Of a DNA stretch of 64,000 bases, positions 27,101-37,077 are shown piece by piece. Positions within the stretch are counted from its first letter, which is position 1, and the number at the start of each line of letters is the position of its first letter. The notes under the pieces were generated by a model that was not told the DNA's origin, ran no database searches, and saw only the letters and a program-made list of their open reading frames with translations. Origin of the DNA: Amoebophrya sp. A120 (lineage: Eukaryota > Sar > Dinophyceae > Syndiniales > Amoebophryaceae); NCBI GenBank assembly GCA_905178155.1, contig CAJINV010000007.1, forward strand, positions 3,738,265-3,802,264, read 5' to 3'. The position numbers and the translations under genes are program-made.

Positions 27101-28584
27101 GGTACAACTGGCAGCGGTGTAACCTGGGCGGCCCGCCGCAGCTGCTGGAGCAGCTGGCCATGGCAAACCGCCGCAAGTTCATGGGCTGCAAATTCCCCGA
27201 GAAAATCAAGAAACTGCTCATGTTGGGGCCCAAATTCTCCCTGACGAACGTGCGCACCGTCGGGAGACTGGTGGAGAAATTGCCGAAGTTGTTCCTGGAC
27301 GGTGGGAGTGACAGCACAGCTTCTTCGTCCACCTTGTCGGGTGGCGGAACAGGATCGGCGGCAGGACCATCGTCCATCTCTGGCGGCGCAGGAGGCAATG
27401 CTTCCTCGAATAATTGTAGTACGGCAACCGACGAGATGCGGGACTTTTACCGGGCCACGTACGCGAACTACCTTTGTGCGCAGGAGCTTTTCCAATTCGA
27501 CAAGCCGTCCAGGATTTTTGAGGAGGACCGGGAGCGGAACCGGCGGAGAAACGATCCGGAGCACACGAAGATGCAGAAGGGGGCAGCGTGCCGGGAGCTG
27601 GTAAGACTAGTCGGTGGAAGCGCGGGCAAAGAAGCCGAGCTCCTCACAAAGCAGGAGGAGATGAACAAAATGAATGCGGATATTATGGACAGCGGCAGCA
27701 GAAACTCGCCTTCCCCGAAGCGGGCGTCTTCTCCCTCTGGTGCACTCGGAAAGAAGATGAAAACCGCATCACAGTTGTCCCAGGAAGGAACAAACAATAA
27801 AGGGACACCAGCAGCAGCTACTAGCAGTAGTACAACTGCAACTTCGGGTATTAATCTTAAAAAGTTAGACGGCCCAGAGACCGCCAAAGCCATCAGGAAT
27901 TTGGTCATTTTCGGAAAGAAGCCAGCCGATTTTGCGAATGAGGAGAGGAAGAAGGGGAATAAAGCCAAAACGAAACAGCCGAACAAGGAGAGTGCAGCGT
28001 TGTTGACTATACCGAGCGAGGCGCCTACTGTGAGTCATCAGCTCCAGCCCGCGTTGATCGAGTTTATCCCCCTACCGGAATCCCTCTCCGGCCTCCTCGC
28101 GTACACGTGGGAGCACTACTGTTTTTTTGGCAACAAGAAGCCTTCCGAACCCGCGGTGTGTCTTCTGACCGGCCGCGTCATCGGCATGGCGCAGGACTGC
28201 AAGGGCTTTCCCCGCAACTACTTTGGCATGTCGGTGGCGCACCGGCGGAGCATGCAAAACAGCAAAATCGGCGAGGCCACCGCCTACTCCGGGCCGGTCG
28301 GTGCCGGGCACGGGATCTACCTGCTCCCCTACACGGCGAGCGTGTTGGTTACGTGCGAGAACGGGCTGTGCTACCTGTGGGACTACGCGTTTCCCTACAG
28401 CGACATGTTCGGGGAGAACACCCAGCTACGCGGCGCGGGCCACCACTTGAAGCGGATCCTGGAGATGCGGCTGGACCGGCGGAAGTTGGACGCGCTGCGC
28501 CAGATCTACACGTTCGGAGGGTGTCACCAGGAAATCATACGAGTGCAGAACCGGACCATGAAATACTTCCCGAACGCGCTCTGA
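3100..28584 (+). CDS. Giant UBR1/UBR2-like N-recognin E3 ubiquitin ligase
   Basis: N-recognins bind destabilising N-terminal residues through the UBR box and ubiquitinate the substrate through a RING-H2 with an E2. Proposed exons: 3100-3134, 3419-4429, 4679-5648, 6070-8016, 8321-about 8738, about 8876-9007, 9650-10408, 10713-11070, 11339-11382, 11626-13770, 14039-14806, 14921-19194, 19351-22660, 22820-22879, 23147-25049 and 25209-28584 (TGA). They join in one frame to roughly 7,170 residues, several times the length of animal UBR1. The extra length is mostly Ser/Gly/Ala-rich linkers. Domains in order: UBR box (4887-5090), long helical middle, RING-H2 (18982-19500) and UBR C-terminal domain (about 28120-28581). 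The start is uncertain. The gene probably continues upstream into the exons at 1-2138. It has the most introners in the window. Family assignment is firm; the exact exon borders are inference. Confidence 0.85.
3135..3413 (+). mobile_element. Introner, family F5 (279 bp), TSD GACAG
   Basis: Left end TATCATTTGTAAAAACGTCC, right end GGACGTTTTTACTCAGGATA. The inverted repeat extends through CCCAC.CCAGAGT. GACAG occurs at 3130-3134 and 3414-3418. Removing 3135-3418 joins GAC AG to C GAT TCC in frame. Confidence 0.82.
4430..4678 (+). other. Canonical GT-AG intron (249 bp)
   Basis: Upstream AAC TG plus downstream G TAC ATC gives NWYIYVGPETL. Starting the intron at the next GT (4437) would put the downstream exon out of frame if it ended at the same AG. 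Confidence 0.65.
4887..5090 (+). other. UBR box zinc finger (N-degron binding)
   Basis: The translation has the Cys/His ladder of the UBR box: CPAHWGKRS, CLECEYDNNCIICPDCFF, HVGH, then GGACDCGDAGSW and FCSKHG. The CDCGD..W signature is the acidic substrate-binding and metal-binding core of the UBR1 family. All expected metal ligands appear to be present. Confidence 0.93.
5649..6069 (+). other. GT-AG intron containing a degenerate F1-like element
   Basis: GTATCCGG...GGGCGCAG gives a phase-0 join from CAA to AAC ATG GTG. Inside are F1-like ends (TATCCGGTGCAAAAG and CTTTTGCACAGGAT). No 5-bp duplication remains. It may be an old introner whose ends now function as GT-AG borders. Confidence 0.6.
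8017..8320 (+). other. Canonical GT-AG intron (304 bp)
   Basis: GCG|GTACAG ... ATCCCAG|ATC TGC CAA joins in phase 0 (MIQA then ICQGSLDKW). No inverted-repeat ends are seen. Confidence 0.7.
8739..8875 (+). mobile_element. Probable F4-like foldback intron, borders uncertain
   Basis: ACACCCATCTTCCCCAACAT and AATGGAGGATGTTGGGGACG form a strong inverted repeat around a short loop. The upstream frame would stop at the end of ORF LWGRV. The downstream frame (LKLPSVEEQLTEYRAQ) is blocked by TGA at 8875. The join 8738/8876 is in frame, but I see no 5-bp duplication and no GT-AG solution. Confidence 0.55.
9008..9644 (+). mobile_element. Long introner, family F2 with nested insertion (637 bp), TSD AGAGA
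   Basis: The left end is TATCAAATGTAAAAGTGTCT and the right end carries GAGACCCAGACAATGTTGCA and then ATCCATA. AGAGA lies at 9003-9007 and 9645-9649. Splicing joins GAA GAG A to TG TAC ATG. It is about 370 bp longer than the other F2 copies. Confidence 0.82.
9156..9528 (+). repeat. Nested insertion in the F2 introner, with tandem repeat and (ACT)n
   Basis: Compared with the F2 copy at 13771, extra sequence begins after GCCCTCTCC and ends before CGCGTAACAC. It holds a 35-bp tandem repeat (9421-9455 and 9456-9490, one mismatch) and an ACT microsatellite at 9511-9530. No gene or RNA is recognised in it. Confidence 0.65.
10409..10712 (+). other. Canonical GT-AG intron (304 bp)
   Basis: TCA G|GTACATC ... 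TTGCGCAG|CA TAC AAC joins in phase 1, giving DAADSAYNNLDG. The downstream coding frame is the one leading to SFHILLQRILITSINFDL, not the longer overlapping frame ending in VFPGDL. Confidence 0.65.
11071..11333 (+). mobile_element. Introner, family F2 (263 bp), TSD ATGGT
   Basis: Starts TATCAACCGCAAAAGTGTCT and ends GACATTTTTGCATTTGATA. ATGGT lies at 11066-11070 and 11334-11338. Removal gives IRNGMVMQEQNEAY in frame. Confidence 0.85.
11383..11620 (+). mobile_element. Introner, family F3 (238 bp), TSD GAAGC
   Basis: Starts TATGGCGTTCTC and ends GAGAACGCCATA. Inside, TGTTACATTCTCAACTGTT pairs with AACAGTTGAGAATGTAACA. GAAGC lies at 11378-11382 and 11621-11625. Removal joins AAG C to AG GAG GAC in frame. 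Confidence 0.88.
13771..14033 (+). mobile_element. Introner, family F2 (263 bp), TSD GAGTG
   Basis: Starts TATCAAATGCAAAAATGCCT and ends CACTTTTGCATTTGATA. GAGTG lies at 13766-13770 and 14034-14038. Removal joins AGT G to GG TTC GGA in frame. Confidence 0.87.
14807..14915 (+). mobile_element. Short in-frame introner, family F4 (109 bp), TSD CGCCG
   Basis: A nearly perfect hairpin: TATCCACAGAAAAAAACCCA pairs with GGGTTTGTTTCTGTGGATA. CGCCG lies at 14802-14806 and 14916-14920. Element plus duplication is 114 bp (38 codons) without a stop, so the surrounding frame reads through it. Removal gives EVKPADLYDAAYNQF. Confidence 0.8.
18982..19500 (+). other. RING-H2 domain split by an introner
   Basis: CCICRVG opens the RING, LTSCNHVAHLECLKNY supplies the C-x-H-x2-H-x2-C centre, and after the intron FACPLCRSVC closes it. 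The introner at 19195-19350 lies between the third and fourth ligand pairs, so the domain exists only in spliced mRNA. Confidence 0.88.
19195..19345 (+). mobile_element. Introner, family F1 (151 bp), imperfect TSD ACTAC/AATAC
   Basis: Starts TATGCAATGCAAAAGCGTCG and ends ACGATACTTTTGCACAGGATA. The flanking pentamers match at 4 of 5 positions. Removing 19195-19350 gives LECLKNYLRETKPN in frame within the RING domain. Confidence 0.82.
22661..22814 (+). mobile_element. Introner, family F1 (154 bp), TSD CCACC
   Basis: Starts TATGCATTGCAAAAGTATCG and ends CGATACTTTTGCACAGGATA. CCACC lies at 22656-22660 and 22815-22819. Removal gives LQSHLFDDDFDMDQ in frame. Confidence 0.88.
22880..23141 (+). mobile_element. 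Introner, family F2 (262 bp), TSD CCACC
   Basis: Starts TATGGATTGCAAAAATGTCT and ends CAGACACTGCTACATTTGATA without the last pairing being perfect. CCACC lies at 22875-22879 and 23142-23146. It lies only 60 bases downstream of the preceding introner. Confidence 0.85.
25050..25203 (+). mobile_element. Introner, family F1 (154 bp), TSD TACAA
   Basis: Starts TATGCAATGCAAAAGTATCT and ends ACGACTTTTGCAATGCATA. TACAA lies at 25045-25049 and 25204-25208. Removal gives LEEYKTDKQKAKAELL in frame. Confidence 0.86.
28120..28581 (+). other. UBR1-type C-terminal domain
   Basis: The segment CLLTGRVIGMAQDCKGFPRN...GAGHGIYLLPY...SDMFGEN.QLRGAGHHLKR follows the pattern of the C-terminal (autoinhibitory) domain of UBR1/UBR2. 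It comprises a Cys-containing strand, a Gly-rich turn, an aromatic/Asp/Gly-Glu segment and an Arg-Gly segment. The stop follows shortly after, the normal end of this family. Confidence 0.8.
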
Positions 28585-31290
28585 AGAAGGAGACCTACAG
28601 TTGTACCTACTTGTTGCGTTTTTTTACTTACGGCCTCCCGTGTTGGTTCATCTGGGTCTGACCGTGTGGGGCGTGGTTCCAGCAATATCAAGTGCAACAA
28701 ACAAGAAGGATACAACTACGCGTGCAGTGCAGTGTCGTTTGTCTCGGAAGAGCGAAAAAGCTGCAAAGCTGCAAATCTGAATTGTACGAAGACGCTCCAG
28801 GGAATACAGGTACTTATGAGCGGTTTTAGTCGACAAGCCTTTGACTGTTGTTTGAAGTTCTTGTACACCTATGAAGAGAGCAATTCAAATTTGTTGTGTC
28901 TTTGAATTATCCCCAACATTCCCATTGAAACTCACACAGATGATCAAGGGCAAGGGGATGTGGACAGGACTCAAGCTACAGCGAGTTTGTTGGGCTGAAG
29001 ATTACTTCCTACTTCGAAGGCTGTCGGGATAAGCACGAGGCTCCGAGGAGATTATTTTCACGTCCGTCGCTTGATGTTGATCTTATTTCAGCTTTGCAAC
29101 ATAAGCCCTTGTTGGCCAGTTTTTCGACAGACACAATGAAAACGCCACTGACCGACCGTGAGAATGCGTAACATAGTACAATGAGCATTCACTCATCAGG
29201 CGACTTTTCCCAAAGAAACGTAAAATGGCATATGTACCCGCATCACACATAGCCTGCCATACAACAGGAACTCGCATTTTATCCTTGCTTTAGTTATGAG
29301 TGGTCTGAGTTTTGCTGATTTTGCTACGTCCTCAGAAATTATGAGCCGAACATTAAAAAACGCACGAAGAAATACGCGAGGAAGACTCATCAACATAAAC
29401 GACTTTCAGTAAAGAAAACTGTCTACTACTCCTGTTTGACTTTGACACCAACCCTCTTTGCAGTGCTGGAAGGCGTTTTCTTGAGAATTTAGGTTGCTTG
29501 ACGTTCACTTTCAGCATTCTCTTTTGCCGGCACGGTGTCGCGATGTGTTCTGGTGCGTACTGTCAAACAAGTGATGCGTGTGAGCTTAGTGTCAACATGA
29601 TGCCGGGTTAGGTGTGTACTGCTTTATCAAAACCAAAAACGAAAGCCCAAAACGTACAGAGAGAGCGGGAAGAGTGAGGGAGCGCAAGCCACTGGGGTGG
29701 CTCGCCACGCGCGTGGGGCTGGCGCGGCGATTTGGCAGGCGGCCGCTTTGCCGGGGGACGGCGCGGGCGGCCCCGCTTCGTTGGGCCGTTGAGGTCGCGC
29801 CGCCCCTGTCTTCACGGACCCGCCAGGAGTCCGGGCGGGGCCGGCGCAGCAGGCGGATGGATTGCCTGGGGCCTGGTCTTACAGCGCCGGCCCTTGCCAA
29901 GGCCCCGGGGGTCAGCAAGTTCAAGCCGCCAGCCTTGCAAGAATAAAAAAAAAGGAAAAAGCATGGCGCGGCCCCTTGCCCGGTTCTTGGTCCGGAACCA
30001 TCTCCCGGCGGTCGGGACATTGGTGGGCCGCCCCAGGCGGCATGGATCGATCGATGGCGAGTGGTTCAAGCGGAAGAAGGGCGGGACTAGCGGGGGCGAC
30101 GCGGAGAAGGTGGCGAAGAAAGGCGCCCCATTGTTGGCCCGCCCCGAGAGAAGTCGGCCCGCAGGGGAGGCAAGCAAACAGAGGGCCGGGCATTTGATCG
30201 GCGTCCTCGAGCGCGCACCTTGCCCGACTCTTTTGGCTGGCCTTGCCTGTGAGCGTGTGCCAGTCGGGCCTTGTGCGCACAATCAAAGGGCGGCCCTTTC
30301 TTTGGGCCGCTTTGGCGGGCGTCGGGACCCTCTTGGCCGAGTTGAAGCATGAGGCGGGGGGCCTGCAGGCTTTCAAGTTTGTCGGCCTGCCATTGCTCCA
30401 AAACCGCCCGCCAAGCAACGCCCGTGCCCCCTACCAACCCGCCGGGCCGCGGCGGAATATATAAACACAGCGGCGCCCCCCCGCTGTTTTCGCCGGTTGG
30501 GCGCCAGTTCCTTCCCTGCTGCGCGGGCCCGTCCCCCCCAATGTCGGCCCGCGCGGAGTTTTACCCAGGATACTCCGCAGGGCGGCCGCGCCCGGTTTTG
30601 GGGCGGGGGGGCGGGCGGGGGCTTCTTCCAGCTCCGGCGCGCGCGCGCCGCTTCTGATAATTGGATGGAAGGAAGGGCGGTTAGCTCTGGATTGGCGCAA
30701 GGAAGCTAGCCGCGCCAAAGGAGCACGGGCACGCCCGGCCGCGCCGACACTCGTTCCGATTGTTTGATCGTTGGGTGGCGCCATGCTGCTGGGTAGGGCG
30801 GCCACCACCATCCAGCATGCCATGTGTGGACCCGTCTGCGCATGGTGTCGTAGCCCCGCCCTGTAGGCTCGCCTTCATAGTGGAGCACAGCCTATGCGGG
30901 CCGGCCGTGCAGTGGCGCCGGCTGGGTGCTGGCGCGTATGCGTTTATTTTGTTGGATATCCTTCTCGTTGGACAGTATGTAGGAGCAGGTGGGATGTTGC
31001 CGCAATGTTTCGCCGTTGCGATGCAGTACGTGCCTACTCATACAATTAGGGGCCGCCCACTCCCACTGACACTGTTAATAGTGGAAATCAAAAAATGGCT
31101 GCAGTAGACGCGGCCATCGGTGTTCAACATGTTGCTCTTGGTCCATTTCGCGCACGCATTCATTGTCCTTCCTTGCATGATATTGAGCGCTCAATAAATC
31201 CTTAGGGCGCGCGTGGCTAAACGAAGCGACCAAACGCGGGTTGTCCAGATCAACATGATTGGAGATAAAGCTAGAAAGTTGTAATCCAAG
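28585..31290. other. Intergenic spacer, GC-rich from about 29,640 to 30,960
   Basis: This stretch follows the UBR stop. The first kilobase is AT-balanced and holds only short frames without recognisable protein features. About 29,640-30,960 is strongly GC-rich, with frames open on both strands. That is expected from composition rather than coding. No tRNA, rRNA or transposase is recognised. Confidence 0.5.
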
Positions 31291-34200
31291 ATGGGCAACC
31301 AAGCGTTCCGCGACGGTCTTCTCGGGCCCTGCTTTGCAGGAGACTCCCGGAAGGAAGGCTCCCCGTTTGGCGCCACCTGTTGCGGTCCGGAGGCTGAACA
31401 GCTCGAGCGGGAGCGCCGAGAACTAGCAGAAGCCGTCGCAGAAAGCCGGAAGCAAAGCAAGTATGATAGAGCTTTCAGTGCATCTTGTTTCACTCTATGA
31501 TTGTAGCACAGTCACATGACAAGTGATAGTACATTTATTCTCTGGTGCAAAAATTTGCATTCCGATTTCCGTCACTTGATTCATGAAAAGCAAAGTCCCC
31601 GCCTTTATTTCAATTTCAACAACAGGAAAGACGTCGCCACGAAACCCGGTTCTCCAAAAAGCAGCAAGAAGAGGAAGCTCGTTCGACGCCAACGCACGGG
31701 CGCACCGCCCATCCACTCGTCGAAGCGAAAACTTGTCGGTGGTCGCGCATCGGAATCTTCGGACGCCTCTTCTCTCGACGAGGACGGAGAGGATGCTGGA
31801 TACCCAAGCGCGAAACGAGTGAAATCTTCCTCTAAATCGAAGTCCCCGGCACAGCAGCGGAGTCAACGGGATCTGCTTGCCCCTGGGGAGCAAGACGACT
31901 CCGGTGATGACGAGTCTTTTCTTTTCACCCGGTTCGGCGTCCGACTGCACGTCTTCCTCGTGTTCTGTTTGCTGATTTTGTGGAAGTATTTGGACGAGTC
32001 TGCGCTCTTGACGGTCTTTTTCCTTTTCGTCGGTGTGGGCGGGTTCCGGTTCTATGAGCGGCTGCTCGTGGTCCGTGTGAGGGTAGTGAATTATTTCCGG
32101 AGATTCCGATTGAAGAAGCAGTGGACGAAACTGAAAAAGAAAACGAAGAGTTTGCTCTTTCTACGCGGCGGAAAGAAGGGGGATGGCAAGGATAAGAAGG
32201 ATCTGAAGAAGGTGGGAGCCAATAGCGGGTCATTTTTTCGGGTACAGGATTAATTTCCTTTCCACTTCTCATGATGACCTTTGAAGGTCAAGGCCACTGC
32301 TACACTTGTGTTTTTTTTACACCCGTCCTTACAACATCTAAATCCATAAACAACCCCAGTTCTCCACGTCCTCCAGCGGCACCACCCCCCAGCGCCGCCC
32401 AAGTGGGCAATTCCACAATGCCGATTCTCTGTACGTCCGCAAGCGGAGCCTCGGCGAGACGGGCGCTTCTCCCGAGCGCCCCAGCGCGGCAACGTCCTCC
32501 CCGAGTAGCAGCGCGAAGTCGCAAAAGCCGCTGCAGAGCCAGCAGTCGAGTTCTTCAAGCCTTCTATCGACGAAGAGAAGCCTGCTGCCCGCCCTGACCA
32601 TCACGGGCGCGGATGAGGAAGTGGTGCGGTATTCCGGGATGAGCGCAGCAGGGGATGATGTTGAGCAGGTCGAAGACGTCCCGCCATCTCTCAGCCGCGC
32701 GAAAAACTCTTCCATCTCGTCTCTCGGTCACATCTTCAACAACAATATTGGAGGCAGAAGTATTGACACCATCGCAGCTTCTCCTTCCTCCTCCCCTTCC
32801 GCGGCGGCTCTGATAGACCGCCGTGTCAGCCGGATGCCGTATCTGAGGAAAGAGTCGTTCCTGGTTCGGCATGGGCAGAAATCGATCCCGCCGGTCATGA
32901 TGCCACCGAGTTCCCCCTCGAGCTCCCGCATCGGGTCCGTTGTAGTAGAGCGAGAGCAGCGGGCGCCCACGCCGAGCAAAACGAGTGCCAGCGGTGGGGT
33001 GATAAACATGCTGTGGGATTGGGTATTTGACGATACGAAGGGGAGCGGGCCGGGGGCTATAATCCCTTCGACCCCAAGCTCCTCGCGGTCGCGTTTGTCG
33101 AGAACGCCAACTTCTTCGCGGAGGAAGAAGAGAAGTCAGCGCAAAGATTCGTCTGACAGCACGGATAGCGATGAGGACGCGACAAGTTCCTCTGGAGACG
33201 AGTCAGACTTGGAGTTTGATACCACCTACGCTCGGAAGAAGCAGACGAAGAAAGGCGCCACATCCGCACGCCAGCGGCGGCGCAGTTCTGCAGCGAGCAG
33301 CACGACTAAAGATAAAGCTGCAAAAATGAATCCAACCAAAGCTGCGACGTTCCGACAAGAACGGCAACCAGACAATTCCACCAGCAGCGCCACCTCCTCC
33401 TCCTCTTCGGCCGATGATGCGGACGGCGCGGGGGGTTCTCCGGGCATCATTGACAGGGACGACACAGTGTTTGATCCGCTGAAGGCGTCCACGGCGAGGA
33501 GAGGGGTCCTCTTCGTTGATGAGAATGGGAAGGAAGTGGAAAAGAACTCAAGTACGATTATCCCGATGCCCAGCCCGCACCTCCCGATCGACGTGTGCGT
33601 CGTGATGAAGAACTACGACTGGGGGTTGCGGTACATCATGAACTTCGACCCGATTACGAAGTGCCTGGATTTGGACCAGCCCCTGACCTTCCACTGGTTC
33701 GGCATGAAGGAGCGGATATTCCAAAAGTTGCTCGTCACACCGAGGACAAAAGCTGCTGCGGAGGACGAAGATGATGACAATGACGATGAAACCGCAACGG
33801 CTGATGTGGATCAGCAAATGGATCAGCAGTCCTCCAGTTCTTCGAGTTCACAGTCCACACCGGCCTTGAAGAAAAGAAAAAGACAACTGGATGCAGGTGG
33901 AGCTGCAGTGGCCACTGCGCGTCTCGGAGGAGTCCAGCCGGTGCAGAAAGAGAACAGCTACGAGGTCCGGGAAGACTGTGTCGTTGCCAGTCACGCAACC
34001 GACGTGCTGAATTTGAACAAACAGGGGGTGCCCACGGACACTTTCAGTTACGACGCGGACCTGTTGGATAACCAGTGCGCGCTGCAAGTAAGGCTAAACG
34101 TGATCAAGGACCAGCAGGTGGTGTTTCTGGTGCCCTTAAGAGCGGGGAGAGATCAGCCACAGTTCACGGAAGCGGATTATTTGTCAGGTATGTTTAGTTG

Positions 34201-34550
34201 TGAAGTTGTTTCATCTAGGGGGAGGTGACTGCTCGGGAGATTCAGAATTGAGCGTGATGTGGGCTCGAGGTTGTAAGTACTTGTAGTACGACGTGCACAT
34301 GGTGCACTCTCGATTTTGGTGCTGACACTGCATGACAAACCTCACACTCACAATTCCAAACCACTAAGGTCGCGTAAACCCACGGGTTTTGTACCTGGAA
34401 AAGGAGAAAGTTGGTTTTCCCTCAGAGTCGATCTCGCACGTTTGGGTGGACTTGGATTGGTACTTCGGGTTGCCCAATATTCTTTCGATCAAGATCAACA
34501 TGTACGCCAATGCGCACCGCGTTTGGAGTAGTGAGGAAAGAAAGCGGTGA
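31291..34550 (+). CDS. Unrecognised membrane protein with predicted N-myristoylation site
   Basis: Four exons joined by GT-AG introns: 31291-31460, 31626-32241, 32360-34187 and 34426-34550. All junctions preserve frame, giving 912 residues. The protein starts MGNQAFRDG, with Gly2 in an N-myristoylation context and a CC pair near residue 30, which suggests membrane anchoring. A basic Ser-rich segment follows, then two hydrophobic segments (LHVFLVFCLLILWKYL and ALLTVFFLFVGVGGF). Next come a basic region and a long Ser/acidic linker. The C-terminal part is conserved-looking: VCVVMKNYDWGLRYIMNF, CLDLDQPLTFHWFGMK and WVDLDWYFGLPNILSIKIN. I do not recognise the family. The ATG at 31291 was chosen because it is the first in the open frame and lies just after AAG. 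Upstream exons are possible. Confidence 0.7.
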
Positions 34551-35009
34551 TGGAAAATCAAAATGGAAAGTGCCGCCGCGTCGCATCGTGGCATGGAGGA
34601 GATGAGAAGTCGTGGATCAGGTGGGGTAATGAGTATTGGCGTGGCTGTGCAAGAAACTACGCGACTCCGTCCAAAGTCATCGTGAAAGCATTTCACCTGA
34701 ACGAACCTCGATCCGGTTTCTAGAGGCAGGGGCAGTAATATGTAGGATAATTTTACGAGATCGAGGCGGAGATTGCTCTTTGTGAGGTCTGACGTCCTCG
34801 AATGTCATGGCTACTTGGCTTTCTGTAAGATTTGAAAACGGACAAACGCTAGAAAAGAGAAATGTACGCCATCAATTGTGAAAAATTTCATCACTCCTGT
34901 AGTGCCAGCTTAGGCATTGAAAGTCAAGTGCTGTGAGGATGTTGAAGATAAGTTGTTCGCTCTTTTCGTTGAAGTTGGTGTCGCGCAGGCTTTGTTCGTT
35001 TAACTTCAA

Positions 35010-35053
35010 GACAGCGCGCCAAGAAGGGCGCCCCAGCATAGGGGCGCGCTGTC
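35010..35053. repeat. Perfect 11-bp inverted repeat hairpin
   Basis: GACAGCGCGCC at 35010-35020 and GGCGCGCTGTC at 35043-35053 are reverse complements. The 22-base loop contains a further GGGCGCC self-pairing segment. It sits at the edge of the GC-rich block. Confidence 0.6.
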
Positions 35054-36794
35054 GGAACGACGCGGAGGACTTGCGCGCGGCTTCCGGGGCTTCGTAGCGT
35101 GCGAACGCCCCCGGAGTTGCGCAGCCGGGGGGTTACGGCGATCCACTATGATGAAGGAGCTCCCGCGGCAGATTTTGGATCGCTGAAAAGGCTTGCCCCA
35201 AGAAAGAAATGCCAGGGCGGGGCTGACGTAGTTCCGGCTTGTTTTTTGTTTCCGAGCTTGCCGAGGGTGGGGAGAGGCCGCCGGGGGCGGGCGTCGCTCG
35301 GGCAGAGAGGTAGCGCGATGCTGCGACGACGTGAATCGGAGGCGTGGGCGCCGATGTGTTGTCTAAGCTTGCTAGCGCCGGCGCCTCGTCGATGCTCAGT
35401 TGGCCGGGCGTATTGCGCCGGGCACTCGTTTCGCACGTTGGCCCCCGACCACGCCGCGCGGAGACAGAAGCCCAGGCGGGCTGCCCAGGGCAATTGGCGC
35501 GCTATCTTGAAGCACTTCCGGGGCACGCCTTGCGTTGCGTTCGGCGACACTCTCCCAGTCGTTCAAACGTGGTGGCTCTCCAGTTGGTAGCCCACTTTAG
35601 TGCTTTCCTCGTGTATGTGCTCCGCGGCGACTTGATTGCGGAGACCCAGGGAGGCCGAGGCGGGTCGCGGAGACTTGCAGCCCAAAGACTCTGGCCGCGT
35701 GGCGGATCGCTCGGCAAGGGGGCGAGCGCGTTGCCGGCGCGCCCTTGTCCGGTTGGGGCTGCCGCATTCGGTTCGGGAGGTGAAGCGGCGACGCCATTTG
35801 CGGCGAGCCTATGGCAAGTGGGCGGGCGGGGGGCCTACTGCCTACGGGGGCCGGAGTGTGTGTCCTCGGCGCGGTCACGCACCCGCGCCCCGCCGGCCTA
35901 GTCCGTGTTGCGCCGGTTGGCCGCCCCTGCTCCGCTGTTGGCCTGCTTCCCTTCAAGCATGCAGGCAGGCGACCCACATCGGGGCGGGCCGCGCCAGCCC
36001 CCGGAAGTGGCCCCCACCCATTGCAGCTGAGACGCTGGCGGCGCCGCTTGTGGTGGAGGCGGCGCGGCTCGCCTTCTGTCCTTCGGCGCGTGGGAGGGCC
36101 TTTGCCCCAGAACGTGCTTGCTTTCGTTGCCGACACAGGGGCGGCGCACTTACGTAGGGCCGGCTCCCGCGCTGATCTGTCTTGCGCAGTTTCTTCCCGC
36201 TGGCGTGCCTTGCTTGGTCGATAAAGGCTGCAGCGCTTGCATTTCAAAAAAAGCTAGTGCGTCGCACCAGCTTAACTTGGTTGCCATTGCGTGCCACTCT
36301 GCTCCTGTTCGGTTTGTGCGTCGGCCCTTCGTCCTGTAGTATGTAGTGAGGTCACCGAACGGTTCTAGCCGGGGAGTTTTTTTGCCACCGACCCAGACAG
36401 CAAAACCGACGACAGTTTTCAAGCGGGCGGAAGTGTTTTTACACAAAAAAAATCTCCACTTATCAAGCGGCCCTGGCTGACCTGGCACCGAATCGCCAGC
36501 GGATTCTATCGGTCGCCGCTTGAAAAACGACGCAGAGGAGCGCCCAAAGGCGGCGCCCTTCTGAGGCGCCCACCGCCTTAGTTTCTGGCGGTTTGGGGCG
36601 CCCAAAAAGCAGCGCGAAAAAAACGCGCCCAAAATCAGAACAGCGAAACAGCATGGCACGGCCGCGATTTCGGAGCATTTTGGGCGGCCGCGAAAGCGGC
36701 CGCATTTTCGCCGGTTTCAGAGCCTGGGAAGCTTTGCAAAAAGCGCCGGCTAGAAAAATAAAAACGCAAAAGAGCAAAAGCGCGCCAGACGCGC

Positions 36795-36889
36795 AAAGCC
36801 AATCCGCATGCTATGGGCCCGATTTGTTTTCGCTTTTTGGGCGCCCCCCGTGGCACCCAGATCGGCCCCATAGCATGGGCGTTGGCTTT
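36795..36889. repeat. 29-bp-arm inverted repeat
   Basis: AAAGCCAATCCGCATGCTAT and onward (36795-36823) pairs with the arm at 36861-36889, with a few mismatches and a 37-base loop. This may be a remnant foldback element or a structured transcript. Confidence 0.6.
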
Positions 36890-37077
36890 CGGAAAGGAAT
36901 ATCGGAAATTTGCTAAAATTTGTGACGTTTATCAAGTGGCCGCCATACCGTGCGGCCTAACGTTACTCACGGCGGTATGGCGAGCCCAGAAAAAGCAAAG
37001 CGACGGCCAAAACGCCCGCGACGTCACTACTTCCGCCCCGGCGGCTATACTTGGTACTAGATGAACTGCAGGCATCG

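Larger units (their letters stand above)
34551..37077. other. Intergenic spacer, GC-rich from about 35,010 to 37,060
   Basis: No supported gene. 34,551-35,000 is AT-balanced. The rest is GC-rich, with overlapping frames on both strands that lack protein-like composition. It contains two clear inverted repeats (35,010-35,053 and 36,795-36,889) listed separately. Confidence 0.5.

Noticed and set aside
29732-30352. 206-codon open frame in the GC-rich spacer
   Set aside because: Overlapping long frames exist on both strands and the Arg/Gly/Pro-rich product has no protein-like pattern.
35636-36224. Open frames in the second GC-rich spacer
   Set aside because: Same reason: chance frames from low stop-codon density, no recognisable motif and no plausible splice structure.
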